From Chitinophaga sp. E66 (GTDB taxonomy: Bacteria; Bacteroidota; Bacteroidia; Chitinophagales; Chitinophagaceae): a stretch of 64,000 nucleotides of DNA. The stretch lies in NCBI GenBank assembly GCA_019285755.1, contig CP079103.1, forward strand, positions 5,179,001-5,243,000, written 5' to 3'. This document shows, piece after piece, positions 1 through 12,537 of the stretch (position 1 is its first letter; each line of letters begins with the position of its first letter). The notes below the pieces were generated by a model. That model made no database searches and was not told where the DNA came from. It saw nothing but the letters and a program-made list of their open reading frames with translations. The position numbers and the translations under genes are program-made.

Positions 1-1709
1 ATTATTTCCGTCGATAAGAACGACAACCACACCCGCATCGATGCGCTCTACAAATCGGAGCCCGTCTTCATCCGCATTCCTTTTTGTGGACGAAGGCTCC
101 ATCGAGAACGCCATCCATTGCTGGGCGCTCATGCTTTACCTCGGCAAGCCGGCAGAGACCATCCAGGAAAGGATGGACCACCTCGGCAACATCGCCATGC
201 GCCTGGAGATGAAGCAGGGCATCAACAATTGCAGCATCATCAACGACAGCTATAACTCCGACCTCGGGTCGCTCGCCATTGCCCTGGAATTCCTCCAGCA
301 GCAGCGGCAGCACCCCACCAAAACCGTTATCCTCAGCGATATCTTGCAGTCGGGGAAAAGCGAAGGGTCACTGTATGAAGAAGTGGCCGGCATGCTGGAA
401 AGCAAAGGCATCAACAAGCTGATCGGCATCGGAAAAACATCTCACGCGAAAGGAAAAGCTTCGCCGCCGTGAAGAGCGAGTTCTTTGCCAGCACCGAAGA
501 GTTTCTGCAAGGCGTGAACATGGCGGACTTCCAGAATGAATCCATTCTCGTAAAAGGCGCCCGCGTGTTCCAGTTCGAGCGGATCGGTAAACTCCTGGAG
601 CAGAAAGCCCACCAGACCATCCTGGAAATCAACCTGACCGCACTGGCCCAGAACGTGAAAGCGTACCAGTCGATCCTGAAGCCCGGCACCAAGCTCATGG
701 CCATGGTGAAAGCCTTCGCCTATGGCAGCGGCAGCTTCGAGATCGCCAACCTGCTGCAATTCCACGGCATCGACTACCTGGCCGTGGCGTATGCGGACGA
801 GGGGTGGAGCTTCGCCGCGCCGGGATTACATTGCCGATCATGGTCATGAATCCCGAGACCAGCAGCTTCGACGCCATCCTGCAATGGAACCTGGAGCCTG
901 AATTATATTCCATGCACCTCCCGGAGATGTTCGAAGAATCGGTGCGGTACGCGAATAAATCCAATTACCCGGTCCACATCAAGCTGGACACGGGGATGCA
1001 CCGGCTGGGATTCGAGCAGGCAGATATCGCGGAATTAGCGTTGAGGCTCAATGCCGAAGGGCTCTTCCGGGTGCAGTCCATCTTCAGCCACTTCGCCGCC
1101 AGCGAGGATCCCAAGAAAGACGACTTCACCAACATGCAGTTCGACCGCTTCCAGAAGATGAGCACTGCGCTCCAGCAGCAGCTGGGGTATCCTGTCATCC
1201 GCCACATCGCCAACAGCGCCGCCATTCACCGCCTGCCGCATATGCAGCTGGATATGGTGCGGCTGGGGATCGGGATGTACGGGGTAGACAGCGCCCATAG
1301 CTTCCAGGATAAACTGCGGCCTGTCAGCACTTTGAAGACGACCGTAGCACAACTGAAACGCATTCCCACAGGCGACACCGTAGGATACGGGGCCACCTGG
1401 CAGGCGAAAGCGCCATCCCTGATCGCCACGGTGCGCATCGGTTACGCAGACGGCTATATGCGTGCATTGGGTAACGGCAAAGGGAAAATGCTCATCCGCG
1501 GTAAGCTGGCGCCTGTTGCCGGCGTCATCGCCATGGATATGCTCATGCTCGATGTAACCAATATCCCCGACGTTGCAGAAGGGGACGAAGTGATCGTTTT
1601 CGGAGAAGGCCTGCCGGTGGAAGATCTGGCGAAATGGGCCGGCACCATACCTTACGAGATACTCACAGGTATTTCTCAACGTGTTAAACGTGTTTATTTC
1701 CAGGAATAG
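1..1709 (+). CDS. murF-alr: Bifunctional MurF ligase / alanine racemase (5' partial)
   Basis: Fusion of UDP-MurNAc-tripeptide:D-Ala-D-Ala ligase (C-terminal part here, to about base 590) with a PLP-dependent alanine racemase, an arrangement well known in Bacteroidota. It would both make D-alanine and load D-Ala-D-Ala on the peptidoglycan precursor in the cytoplasm. The racemase half has the PLP lysine motif AMVKAFAYGSG (near 690-725), the substrate-side stretch HIANSAA and the RIGYADGY catalytic tyrosine region (near 1435). The reading frame changes near 84 (a T run), 455 (an A run) and 798 (a G run); each is repaired by one base and the protein is then continuous. The start lies outside the window. 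The next gene, lspA, follows on the same strand after 37 bp. Identification is secure. Confidence 0.95.
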
Positions 1710-1746
1710 CAGTGGAGGGAGACAACTTTGAAATAATACATTATTT

Positions 1747-2432
1747 TTGGAAAAATTTGAAGTTTTGAAATATCGTCACATTGTATGGATCGTGATAGGG
1801 ATCCTGCTCATAGATCAGATAGTGAAATTCTGGATCAAGACGAATATGGCGCTGAACGAAAGTTTTCCCGTATTCGGCAGCTGGTTCCAGATTCATTTTA
1901 TCGAAAACGAGGGGATGGCCTACGGCCTGAAGTTCGGTGGAGAATTCGGCAAGATTGCATTGACGCTGTTCCGCCTGGTTGCGGTAGTAGTGGGTTTCTT
2001 TTATATGAAACGCCTGGTGCGCGAGAAGTATCACAACGGCCTCCTCATCTGCGGCGCGCTGATCCTGGCCGGTGCTGCCGGCAACCTGATCGACAGTATG
2101 TTCTATGGCCTGATCTTCTCTGAAAGCCCCGAGCACCTGCCCATCGTAGCCCAGTTCCTCCCCGAAGGCGGCGGATACGGCACTTTCCTTCACGGGAATG
2201 TGGTAGACATGCTCTATTTCCCCTGTTCGACGGATACTTCCCCAAGTGGGTACCGTTCTGGGGTGGCGAGCACTTCATTTTCTTCCGCCCGATCTTCAAC
2301 ATCGCCGACGCCGCCATTTCAATAGGCGTCATCGCGATCCTGATCTTCCAGAAACGTTTCCTGCACAAGCCGGAAGCAGAAAAGGAAAGTCCCGTAGGCA
2401 CCCAGCCCGCGATCGATGAACCGGTAGCATAA
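1747..2432 (+). CDS. lspA: Lipoprotein signal peptidase (signal peptidase II)
   Basis: Inner-membrane aspartyl protease that removes the signal peptide from prolipoproteins. Four hydrophobic segments are visible. The conserved blocks AGNLIDSMFYG and GNVVDMLYFP are followed, after a frameshift near 2222 (C run, one base missing), by FNIADAAIS; the catalytic aspartates lie in NLID and FNIAD. The repaired length of about 228 residues is longer than enterobacterial LspA but usual for Bacteroidota, which carry an insert before the second aspartate. The only in-frame start I see is a TTG; an ATG could be hidden by another indel. It is followed by a strong hairpin terminator. Confidence 0.93.
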
Positions 2433-2454
2433 TATTATCATCCTGATATTTGAA

Positions 2455-2488
2455 AGAAGCCGCTCCCCGGGAAGCGGCTTCTTCGTTT
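2455..2488 (+). terminator. Rho-independent-type terminator after lspA
   Basis: A GAAGCCGCT arm (2456-2464) pairs with AGCGGCTTC (2473-2481) around a short CCCGGGA-type loop. The second arm is followed by TTCGTTTT. It lies 23 bp after the lspA stop. Confidence 0.8.
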
Positions 2489-2607
2489 TCCGGCTGCGGC
2501 CTGCGTGCGGTTTACCCGTATAAAACCCTACCCCTGCGCCGCCGTTGCGGCACCCGGCCCCGGGAACCCGCCGCCATGGCCTTTCTTAAAAATTACTGTT
2601 CCCCTTT

Positions 2608-2639
2608 CTTGCAAATTATCTCCTTACGGCATACATTTG
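2608..2639 (+). promoter_or_regulatory. Bacteroidota-type promoter of the TonB receptor
   Basis: CTTG (2608-2611) is the -33 element, followed by a 20-bp spacer and TACATTTG (2632-2639), a full match to the -7 consensus TAnnTTTG. The receptor ATG is at 2684. The same layout with the same 20-bp spacing occurs before the TauE/SafE gene, and in both the -7 element runs straight into a palindrome. Confidence 0.75.
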
Positions 2640-2658
2640 TCTACAATTCCTATAGACT
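2639..2658 (+). promoter_or_regulatory. Palindromic operator-like site A (TonB receptor)
   Basis: GTCTACAATTCCTATAGACT. Seven-base arms (GTCTACA / TATAGAC, one mismatch) surround a 5-bp centre. It overlaps the expected transcription start, just downstream of the -7 box, so a bound protein should repress. It matches the site at 5708-5727 in 17 of 20 positions and all three differences are transitions. Confidence 0.7.
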
Positions 2659-2683
2659 ATTAGTATTTCAAGCCAAAAACTAT

Positions 2684-5540
2684 ATGAAAACAGCACTACA
2701 ACGATTTTCTTATTTGCTGGTTCTGCCGCTGCTGCTGGCGACTATCACCGCCACGGCGCAGGAGAACAGCATCGTGCAGATATCCGGTAAGGTGAAGGAC
2801 CAGGGAACGGGAGAGCCCATCCCCGGGGTCAGCATACAGGTGAAAGGCACCATCGCCGGCACCACCACAGATAATTCAGGGGCTTTGTGTTGAAGACCCG
2901 CCTCAAATTCCCTTTTACTCTCGTATTTACCTCGCTGGGTTTCCAGTCGCAGGAGTTTGAGGTAACCGGCACCGGCTCCCGGCTGGACATTGCCCTGGCT
3001 ACCCAGACGCTCCTGGGTAAGGAAGTGGTGGTAACCGCCTCCCGCGTGGAGGAAGAAGCCCTCAAATCGCCCGTGGCCATCGAGAAACTGGACATCCGTG
3101 CTATCAAGGAATCGCCGGCGCCCAGCTTCTATGATGCACTTGAAAACGTAAAAGGCGTACAGATGACCACATCCAGCCTGACGTTTAAAGTCCCCAATAC
3201 CCGGGGCTTCAACATCCCCAACAACTTCCGCTTCATGCAGCTGGTGGATGGGGTAGATATGCAGGCCGCTACCCTGGGCGTTCCCTTGGCAACGCCATCG
3301 GCCCCACCGAACTGGACATCCAGAGCGTGGAAATCACCCCGGCGCCGCTTCTGCCCTCTACGGCATGAACGCCATCAACGGGATGGCTAACCTCCAGACC
3401 AAAAGCCCCTTCTTATATAAAGGCCTCAGCATCTACCAAAAAATCGGCGTGAACCATGTAGACGGCATCGATTACGACCCCAGCGTGCTCACCGAGACCG
3501 CCATCCGTTACGCCCACGCCTGGAAAGACCGCTTTGCCTTTAAGATCAACGCCAGCTACCTCCGTGGCACCGACTGGCGCGCCAGTACGCCCACTGATCA
3601 GAACGGCGCGGCCAACAGCCGCTTCCCGGCACTGAACGGGGCGCAGAACAACCCGGCTTACGATGCCTGGAACAAATACGGCGACGAGAACAATAACAAC
3701 GTATCCGTAGGCGTAACGCTCAACGGCAAGAATGAGACTTTCAATGTCCGCCGCACAGGCTATTGGGAGAAAGACCTCGTAAACCCGACCGTAGAAAACA
3801 TCAAAGCGGACCTCGGCCTTTACTGGCGCATCACCCCGAAGGCGGAACTGAGCTATACCTACCGCTTCGGCGAAATGGACGGCCTCTTCCAGCGCGGCAA
3901 CAAGATCCAGCTGGATGGCGTGGTGGTACAAAACCACAAACTCGAACTCCGCGGTACCGACTACTTCGTTCGCGGTTACGTAATGCTGGAAAATACCGGC
4001 GACTCCTACAACCTCAAACCCCTGACCGATAACCTCGACCTCTCCAACAAGAGCAACAACGCCTGGAGAGACGCCTTCAAAGCCAGGCTTCAAACCGAAA
4101 TAAACGCCGGCACTGAGCTCGCAGAAGCCATGCGCCGGGCGCGTGCAACAGCCGATCAGGGCCGTGTGCTCCCCGGCACACCTGAGTTCGAAGCCCTGAA
4201 AACACGATCATCGGCATCAACAACTGGGATCATGCCGCCGCCGTTCCCGGCGCCCGCCACCGGCGGCGCCTGGCTCGATCAGCATAGCCGTGTGTACCAT
4301 GTAGACGCCCAGTGGGATCTCAGCCGCCACGTTAAACTCTTCAACCTGTTGGTTGGAACAGATGGCCGCCTGTATGAAGTGATCCCTGACGGTAACAATT
4401 TCGTGGACTTCACAAAACCCCTTAAAGACCGGACCACGCCCGGCGGCAAGAACGTACATTATAAGAAGTTCGGCGGATTTGCGCAGGTGAGCAAGACCTT
4501 CTTCGAAGAGAAACTGAAGCTGGTGGGCTCTCTCCGGGTAGACTACAACCCCGAATTCGACCCGAAAATAAACCCGCGCATCGCAGCCGTATATACCCTG
4601 GCACAGAAACATAACTTCCGCGCCAGCTGGCAGAACGGCTTCCGCTTCCCCGCCCTCTTCGAAGCGCTCTCCTTCGTAAACAACGGCAACGTACGCCGTG
4701 TAGGCGGCCTCTCTTACATCAACGACGGGCTCGGTTACCTGGAGAACTCCTACACCCTGGCCTCTGTAAATACATTCAATAACGCAGTGAACAAAGACGT
4801 AGCCGAAGGACTCACCGCCAACGATGCCGCGCTGAAAAACAAAGCCCTGCTGGATATCACCGCCCTCAGTCCTACCCGCCCGGAGAAGATCAACTCCTTT
4901 GAAGTGGGTTACCGCAGCGTACTGCTCGGCAACAAATTCGTGATCGATGCGGACGCTTACTACAACCGGTACGACGGCTTCCTGGGCCAGGTAGAAGTGG
5001 CGGTGCCTGCCACGGATAAAGTAGGTACAGACGCTTCTGTGCTGGACATGCTCGCCGCCAACCGCAGCAAGCAAACGCGCTACCGCGTGTACACCAACGC
5101 CAAGAACACGTACGACAACTACGGCGCTTCTCTCGGCCTCACCTACAACTTCTATAAAAATGGACGGTAGCCGGCAACCTGAACTACAACGACATCGTGG
5201 ACAACAAAGAGAAAGACGTGTTCGCCACCGGCTTTAACACGCCCGACTGGGTAACTAACCTCAGCTTCGGCAACCGGGAACTGTTCAAGAACTTCGGCTT
5301 CAACGTGGTTTGGCGCTGGCAGAACACCTTCTATTGGGAAAGCCCCTGGCCAACGGCGACGTGCCGGCATTCAGCACCGTAGACGCACAGGTGAACTACC
5401 GCATCCCGAAGATCAAAACCACCATCAAAGTGGGCGGCTCCAACCTGTTCAACCACCGCTATATTCAATATGCCGCAGGGCCTACCATCGGCGCGTTGTA
5501 TTATGCAGCGTTCACCGTAGAAGGCCTGCTGACCAAATAA
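2684..5540 (+). CDS. TonB-dependent outer-membrane receptor
   Basis: Outer-membrane beta-barrel importer of about 950 residues driven by TonB. Order: signal peptide ending in TATAQ, a carboxypeptidase-regulatory-like repeat (ISGKVKDQGTGEPIPGVSI), plug domain (GKEVVVTASRVEEEALKSP, then TRGFNI), long barrel, and a C-terminal barrel strand ending in YAAFTVEGLLTK. No susD-like gene follows, so this is a stand-alone receptor, not a SusCD glycan pair. Frame breaks near 2880, 3285, 3345, 5160 and 5338 are single-base. The substrate is unknown. The operator shared with a TauE/SafE transporter hints at a sulfur compound, which is inference only. Confidence 0.93.
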
Positions 5541-5617
5541 CTGACGGCGCGCCGCAGCCCGCTGCGGCCGCTTTACCATACTATTGGAAACCCTGTTACA
5601 CAAAAACCAACCTGTCC

Positions 5618-5657
5618 GGCGGAGGCGCATAGCGACCTCCGCCTTTTTTTTTTTTTT
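5618..5657 (+). terminator. Strong terminator after the TonB receptor
   Basis: Perfect 8-bp stem GGCGGAGG (5618-5625) / CCTCCGCC (5636-5643) followed by 14 consecutive T bases. Confidence 0.93.
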
Positions 5658-5675
5658 CAAATACGGGCAGATTTA

Positions 5676-5707
5676 TTTGGATAAACCGGGGATTACTTCT
5701 ATTTTTA
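5676..5707 (+). promoter_or_regulatory. Promoter of the TauE/SafE gene
   Basis: TTTG (5676-5679), 20-bp spacer, TATTTTTA (5700-5707; one mismatch to TAnnTTTG). The operator-like palindrome starts at the next base. Confidence 0.7.
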
Positions 5708-5727
5708 GTCCACAATCCCTGTAGACT
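5708..5727 (+). promoter_or_regulatory. Palindromic operator-like site B (TauE/SafE)
   Basis: GTCCACAATCCCTGTAGACT; arms GTCCACA / TGTAGAC with one mismatch and a 5-bp centre. Same position relative to its promoter as site A. The start codon is 17 bp downstream of it. Confidence 0.7.
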
Positions 5728-5743
5728 TTATTAATAATTCAAT

Positions 5744-6713
5744 ATGTCGCATAATGAGGTGATCGATAAGGCGGAACAGCGTGTTGCTACCGATGCTACC
5801 CAGAAAGTGCTCATAGACCTTGTCAACGAGGATAACAAAAAGAGCCACTGGATCTGGGTGCTGATCGGCGTTTCCATACTGGTGGTAGCGGCTGGCCTGT
5901 GGTTTACTTATCACTATGCCATATCGCATGATGCGCAGACCCGGATCGCGGAGCTGGCTCAGGACATATTTACCAGCAAGCTGCTGTTCTTTATGGGTGT
6001 GGGATTAACCGCTCAGATGATAGACGGGGCGCTGGGAATGGCTTATGGCGCTACCTCATCTTCCCTCCTGTTGGGCCTGGGTGTATCTCCGGCCATGACG
6101 AGCACCAGCGTCCATGTAGCGGAAGTGTTTACGACGGCGCCAGCGGCATTGCGCACTTCAAGCTGGGCAACGTTAACAAAAAGCTTTTTCTTCATCTTCT
6201 CATACCGGGCATGATCGGCGCTATCGCCGGCGCCTGGCTGCTGTCTGACGTCATAGACGGCGACATCATAAAGCCATTCATGAGCGCATACCTCATGATC
6301 CTCGGCATCCTCATCCTCCGTAAAGCATTGCAGAAACGCAAGCCCAAAAGCAAAACCAAACGCCTGGGGCCATTGGCATTCTTCGGCGGTTTCATGGATT
6401 CCATCGGCGGAGGAGGCTGGGGACCGATCGTTACTTCGACCCTGCTTGCCAAAGGCCGTACCGTGAACTACACCATCGGTTCAGTCAATGCAGCTGAGTT
6501 CTTTATCGCCGCATCCAGCGCAGGCACGCTGTTGTTCTTCAACGGTGTTGACAGCTGGCAGGTGATAATAGGGTTGATTCTCGGCGGCGTGATCGCATCG
6601 CCCTTTGCGGCCATTCTTGTAAAAAGATGAAGCGCAAACCGCTCATGATCATGGTAGCCGTATTGGTGATCGCGATGAGCCTGCGCACGATCATTATTAC
6701 TTTGATGAAGTAG
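5744..6713 (+). CDS. TauE/SafE-family (TSUP) membrane transporter
   Basis: Polytopic inner-membrane protein of about 322 residues of the sulfite/sulfonate exporter superfamily. After a soluble N-terminus of about 35 residues there is a first membrane segment, then the family repeat half GVGLTAQMIDGALGMAYG and later the second half FGGFMDSIGGGGWGPIVT, the glycine-rich motif typical of TSUP proteins. Frames break near 6133 (G run) and 6622 (A run); the last 28 residues form a final membrane helix in the third frame. It probably moves sulfite, an organosulfonate or another small anion; the sequence does not fix the direction or substrate. It shares an operator-like site with the upstream receptor. 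Confidence 0.88.
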
Positions 6714-6734
6714 CCTGATTCTTTACGAAACATA

Positions 6735-6768
6735 AAAAAGGTTGTCCGCTACGGCAGACAACCTTTTT
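6735..6768. terminator. Bidirectional terminator between TauE/SafE and fumC
   Basis: AAAAAGGTTGTC (6735-6746) and GACAACCTTTTT (6757-6768) form a perfect 12-bp stem with T tracts in both directions, between convergent genes. Confidence 0.92.
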
Positions 6769-6787
6769 ATTTTATCGTCGGATTCGC

Positions 6788-8185
6788 TTATCCGAGTTTA
6801 CCGACCATGTTGGCGGGGATTACCCAGGCGTCGAATTCTTCGGGCGTAACGTAACCCAGTTTCACGGCCATTTCCTTCAGCGTGGTGCCTTCTTTGTGCG
6901 CCTTCTGCGCGATCTCGGCGGCTTTGTAGTAACCGATCTTCGTGTTGAGGGCGGTTACCAGCATGGGAATTGTCTACGTGCTTCCTGATGTTTTCCTCGA
7001 TGGGGCGAGACCTTCCGCGCACTTGTCATTGAAGCTTACGCAACCATCGCCCAGCAGGCGGGCGCTGTGGAGGAAGTTATAGATCATCATCGGCTTGAAC
7101 ACGTTCAGCTCAAAGTGGCCGGTGGCGCCGCCGATGTTGATGGCTACGTCGTTACCCAGTACCTGTGCCGCGATCATGGTGAGCGCTTCGCACTGGGTCG
7201 GGTTTACTTTACCGGGCATGATGGAAGAACCGGGTTCATTGTCGGGGATGAACAGTTCACCGATACCGGAACGGGGGCCGGAGCTGAGCATACGGATGTC
7301 GTTCGCGATCTTCATGAGGCTAACGGCTACCGTTTTAAGCGCACCGTGGGATTCTACGATGGCATCATGAGCCGCGAGGGATTCGAATTTATTTTCTGCT
7401 GTTACGAAAGGCAGGCCGGTGAGCTGGGCGATATGCTTCGCAACGTTCACCGCATAACCTTCGGGCGTATTGATACCTGTACCTACGGCAGTGCCGCCCA
7501 GCGCCAGTTCGGACAGGTGGGCCAGCGTGTTATTGATAGCGCGCAGGCCATGATCCAGCTGGGAAACATACCCGCTGATCTCCTGGCCCAGCGTAAGCGG
7601 CGTGGCGTCCATAAAGTGGGTGCGGCCGATCTTCACAATGTGCATGTATTCCTTCGCTTTGGCGGCGAGGGTGTTGCGGAGTTTGGTAATGCCGGGGATG
7701 GTTACTTCCACGAGCATCTTATAGGCCGCAATGTGCATCGCGGTGGGGAAAGTATCGTTGGAGGATTGTGATTTGTTCACATCGTCGTTCGGATGCAGCA
7801 CCTTGTCTTTATCGGTGAGCTGTCCGCCGTTGAGGACGTGCGCGCGGTAAGCCACTACTTCGTTCACGTTCATGTTGGACTGGGTACCGGAACCGGTTTG
7901 CCAAACCACGAGGGGGAATTCGTTATCGAGTTTGCCTTCGAGGATCTCGTCGCACACTTTACCGATGAGTGCGGCTTTCTCCGCGGGGAGGGCGCCGGCT
8001 TCCTGGTTGGTGAGGGCGGCGGCCTTTTTCAGGTAAGCGAAGGCTTTAATGATTTCCTTCGGCATTTTGTTAATGTCCTGGGCTATCCTGAAGTTGTCGA
8101 TGGAGCGTTGGGTTTGTGCGCCGAAATATGCATTGGCGGGCACTTTCACCTCGCCCATCGTGTCTTTCTCTATCCTGAAATCCAT
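6788..8185 (-). CDS. fumC: Fumarate hydratase, class II
   Basis: TCA-cycle enzyme converting fumarate to malate; cytoplasmic homotetramer without an iron-sulfur cluster. The fumarase/aspartase signature GSSIMPGKVNPTQCEAL is present, as are the substrate-site stretches SGTQSNMNVNEV, NKSQSSNDTFPTAMH and GRTHFMDATPLTLGQE. Repaired length is about 465 residues, normal for the family. Frame breaks near 7000 (C run) and 6966 (G run); after repair the C-terminus runs to a stop at 6788. The start MDFRIEKDTMGEV fits the family. Confidence 0.95.
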
Positions 8186-8227
8186 AATACTTGAAATTTT
8201 GGACCGTAAAGTTACAGAACCTCCGGT

Positions 8228-9001
8228 TTATTCTCCTTTGAAATTGGGTTTGCGTTTCTCGATAAAGGCGGTAGCGCCTTCTGTAAGGTCTTTGGTGGCG
8301 AAGCTGTCCGCGAATTCCTGATCTCCGTCTCGAAGCCGTTTTCGTCGTATTTAAAGTAGGAATTGACGCTTTTGATGACACGCGCCACGGCCAGGGGGCC
8401 TTTTCACGGATCTTGGCCAGCTGCGCGCGGGTTTTACCCAGCAGCTCTTCCGGGGTGGTGACGTGGTTCACAAGTCCCCATTTCAGGGCTTCTTCCGCCG
8501 AAATCATGTCTCCCGTCAGCATCAGTTCCAGGGCTTTCCCTTTGCCGATGAGGCGCGTCAGCCGTTGGGTGCCGCCATATCCCGGGATGATTCCCAGGTT
8601 CACCTCCGGTTGCCCGAATTTGGCGTTATCGCTCGCGAGACGGAAATGGCAGGACATGGCCAGCTCGCAGCCGCCACCCAGCGCAAAACCGTTCACCGCC
8701 GCCACGATGGGCTTAGGACAATCCTCTATCCGCTGGAAAATAGTATGCCCTTTCTTGGCCAGTTCCATCCCCTGCTCGGGCGTCAGCGACAAAAACTCAG
8801 AGATGTCCGCCCCGCGATGAACGCCTTGGGACCGCTGCCGGTAATGATGGCGGCATAAACTTCCTTGTTCTTATACACTTCGTCAACGGCTAAAGCCAGT
8901 TCCTGCATGACTTCGCGGTTGAGGGCATTGAGCTTATCGGGCCGGTTGATGGTGATCTCCAGGATGCCTTCGTTCAGTTGCGTGCTGATGGTTTTGTACA
9001 T
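8228..9001 (-). CDS. Enoyl-CoA hydratase/isomerase family protein
   Basis: Crotonase-fold enzyme of about 257 residues, probably the hydration step of fatty-acid beta-oxidation. The oxyanion-hole segments (PKAFIAG then DISEF, and NGFALGGGCELAMSCHFRLA) and the catalytic glutamate segment FGQPEVNLGIIPGYGGTQRL are visible. Both hydratase glutamates (in GGGCELA and QPEVNLG) are present, favouring hydratase activity. Frame breaks lie near 8795, 8400 and 8318; the repaired C-terminus ends in NFKGE. It sits upstream of fumC on the same strand with a 42-bp gap, so read-through into fumC is possible. Confidence 0.9.
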
Positions 9002-9277
9002 ATGGCAAGATGTTTTGTTTCGGTATGATCCGGCTAATTTAAGCGTATTGAAAGTAAGGGGAAATAAAAGTAGCAGCCGCCATGCAAATGAAGGAGTATT
9101 ACCACTGCCCTACTGCGTTATTGCCGGGCCCATACCGGGGAATTACCGGGCGAATACCAAGTCGGTGCTGTTGATGTGGAGATGAGGCGGACCTGAGGTG
9201 GACTTGATCTGTAGATCACATTGATTAGCAACCCATTAGAATACAAAAAGTAAGGCGCCGCCATACCGGCGACGCCT

Positions 9278-10143
9278 TCATCTATTGTTGGCTAAGCTTC
9301 TGTTAATCAGTGATTTCAGTTCTTTTTCGATGATCACCTTAGTGCCTTTGCGGTATTCGGTGGTGGTGGTCGTCTTGGTCTTTTCGTGTTTGCGGATACC
9401 GAAGTTATAGCTCAGCGTCACGAACATCATATTGGCTTTCAGGTTCTTATACGGCTGCGTCTTAACGCCGTTCACCGTTTCGGTGTAGTCCTGGTTGTAG
9501 AAATTGTTCAGGTAATATTGTCCTTTTACGCCAAATGCGGGCCCGAAACGGAAGCCGGCGAACAGGGAAGGCATGAAGAGGTCTGTCCGGTCGCTGAACC
9601 ACTCGTTGAACTTGGATTTCTTATCGCCATCCAGGAAATACTTCTCTTTATAGTTAAAGGCCATATCATATTCCCCGCCGAAAAACAGGAAGGTACCGCT
9701 GCGGAGGTCGCCGATCTTGAAACCCAGCGGTACGCCCAGGGTATAGACGCGCTGTTTGAGCTTCACGGAGTCGTTGGGCTTGGTGATAATACCTATATTC
9801 TTGATATTCAATCCACTGAATATGCCGATGTTGTTATTAAAGTCGTAGTTATAGTTGGTCCCGATATTGAAAAAGACGGTAAAGCGGGGATGTTACGCAC
9901 GCGCTCGTCGAGATTCTTCACATTTGCGAAAGAGAGCAGCGGACCATTACCGCCAGCGGTCACATAGCCTTTACCCGGTTTGGGCGGTGCGTAGATGTGG
10001 AAGTGATAGCTCACTTTCTTCTTGGTTTCGGTGGATACCACGGTGGTATCTCCTTTATTCTCATTGGGCTGATCCTGGGCATAGCCAGTGGCTGCGGAGG
10101 CGATGAAGGCCAGGGACAGTGTTGCGTAGCGGACAATTTTCAT
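9278..10143 (-). CDS. Outer-membrane beta-barrel protein, function unknown
   Basis: A 288-residue exported protein. It has a signal peptide (MKIVRYATLSLAFIASAATG, then YAQ) and many alternating aromatic strands such as GTFLFFGGEYDMAF and ANMMFVTLSYNFGIRK, as expected for a small outer-membrane barrel. The C-terminus is unusual: a lysine/threonine-rich tail (KTKTTTTTEYRKG) after the last barrel strand. There is one frame break near 9885 (after NIPALP), which restores FTVFFNIGTNYNYDF. The gene is monocistronic. The class is clear; the specific role is not. Confidence 0.75.
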
Positions 10144-10285
10144 GATGGTTTCAACTTTACGTGGTTAAGGATGGGGACAGCCGCGTTCTACACGGCCGGG
10201 CTTTCCGTTCGGGATCCCCGGGAAGCGCTCGGTATGCTGCCGTCCGTAAAGAAGACGAATGCGTTTGTGAAAAGTTTCAAAAAAG

Positions 10286-10705
10286 TTAAAATTCTCTGTG
10301 CTCGCGGGTCCAGCCTTCGATATAGTCGGCAATCTCACGGGTATGGGTGCCGGGAGGGAACAGTTTTCCCACCCCGAGGGCATAGAGTTCCTGGATATCT
10401 GCGTCGGGGATGATGCCGCCTCCGGTCAGGAGCACGTCGTTCATCTGCTTCTCCTTCATCAGGGCAATGATCTTAGGGAATACGGTCATGTGGGCGCCTG
10501 AAAGAATGCTGACGCCGATGGCGTCCACGTCTTCCTGCAGGGCTGCATTTACCACCATTTCCGGCGTCTGCCGCAGTCCGGTATAGATCACTTCCATCCC
10601 TGCGTCTCTGAGGGCGGAGGCAATGACCTTGGCGCCGCGGTCGTGGCCGTCCAGGCCTACTTTGGCGACGAGTACGCGGATGGGACGTTGATTCGGGTTG
10701 ACCAT
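10286..10705 (-). CDS. Stand-alone cobalamin-binding subunit (methylmalonyl-CoA mutase small domain)
   Basis: A 139-residue protein equal to the B12-binding C-terminal domain of acyl-CoA mutases. It shows the base-off signature DGHDRG (D-x-H-x-x-G), GVSILSG and TGGGIIPDAD. I chose the ATG giving MVNPNQRPIRVLV because the domain begins immediately after it; the upstream in-frame stretch is promoter-like. The usual partner would be a separate catalytic TIM-barrel chain (isobutyryl- or methylmalonyl-CoA mutase type), which is not in this window. Intact in one frame. Confidence 0.88.
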   Translation of the reverse strand: MVNPNQRPIRVLVAKVGLDGHDRGAKVIASALRDAGMEVIYTGLRQTPEMVVNAALQEDVDAIGVSILSGAHMTVFPKIIALMKEKQMNDVLLTGGGIIPDADIQELYALGVGKLFPPGTHTREIADYIEGWTREHREF

Positions 10706-10806
10706 AATTCCTATTATTGGATTGTAAATGTAGTATTTTCCCCGAAAGTGCGGCAAAAGCGTGTTTTCAATTATATTACCTTTGCAATTCGGATAAAAAG
10801 CCAATT

Positions 10807-12472
<1,666 letters not shown>

Positions 12473-12491
12473 CCGATATCTCACAGTCATA

Positions 12492-12519
12492 AAAAGGCCA
12501 TCCCTGCGGATGGCCTTTT
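12492..12519. terminator. Bidirectional terminator between glnS and gltX
   Basis: AAAAGGCCATCC (12492-12503) and GGATGGCCTTTT (12508-12519): perfect 12-bp stem, 4-base loop, T tracts on both strands, between convergent genes. Confidence 0.93.
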
Positions 12520-12537
12520 CTTTATACAAAGCGTTCT

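Noticed and set aside
3413..4093. 226-residue minus-strand ORF inside the TonB receptor
   Set aside because: Antisense shadow of a clear receptor gene; composition is that of a reversed GC-rich coding region.
5644..5657. 14-base T run as a sequencing artefact
   Set aside because: It directly follows a perfect 8-bp GC stem, so it is a normal terminator tail, though the exact length may be wrong.
9120..9170. CCGGG-rich inverted strings between the enoyl-CoA hydratase and the outer-membrane protein
   Set aside because: Short, imperfect and without a T tract or partner; no function can be supported.
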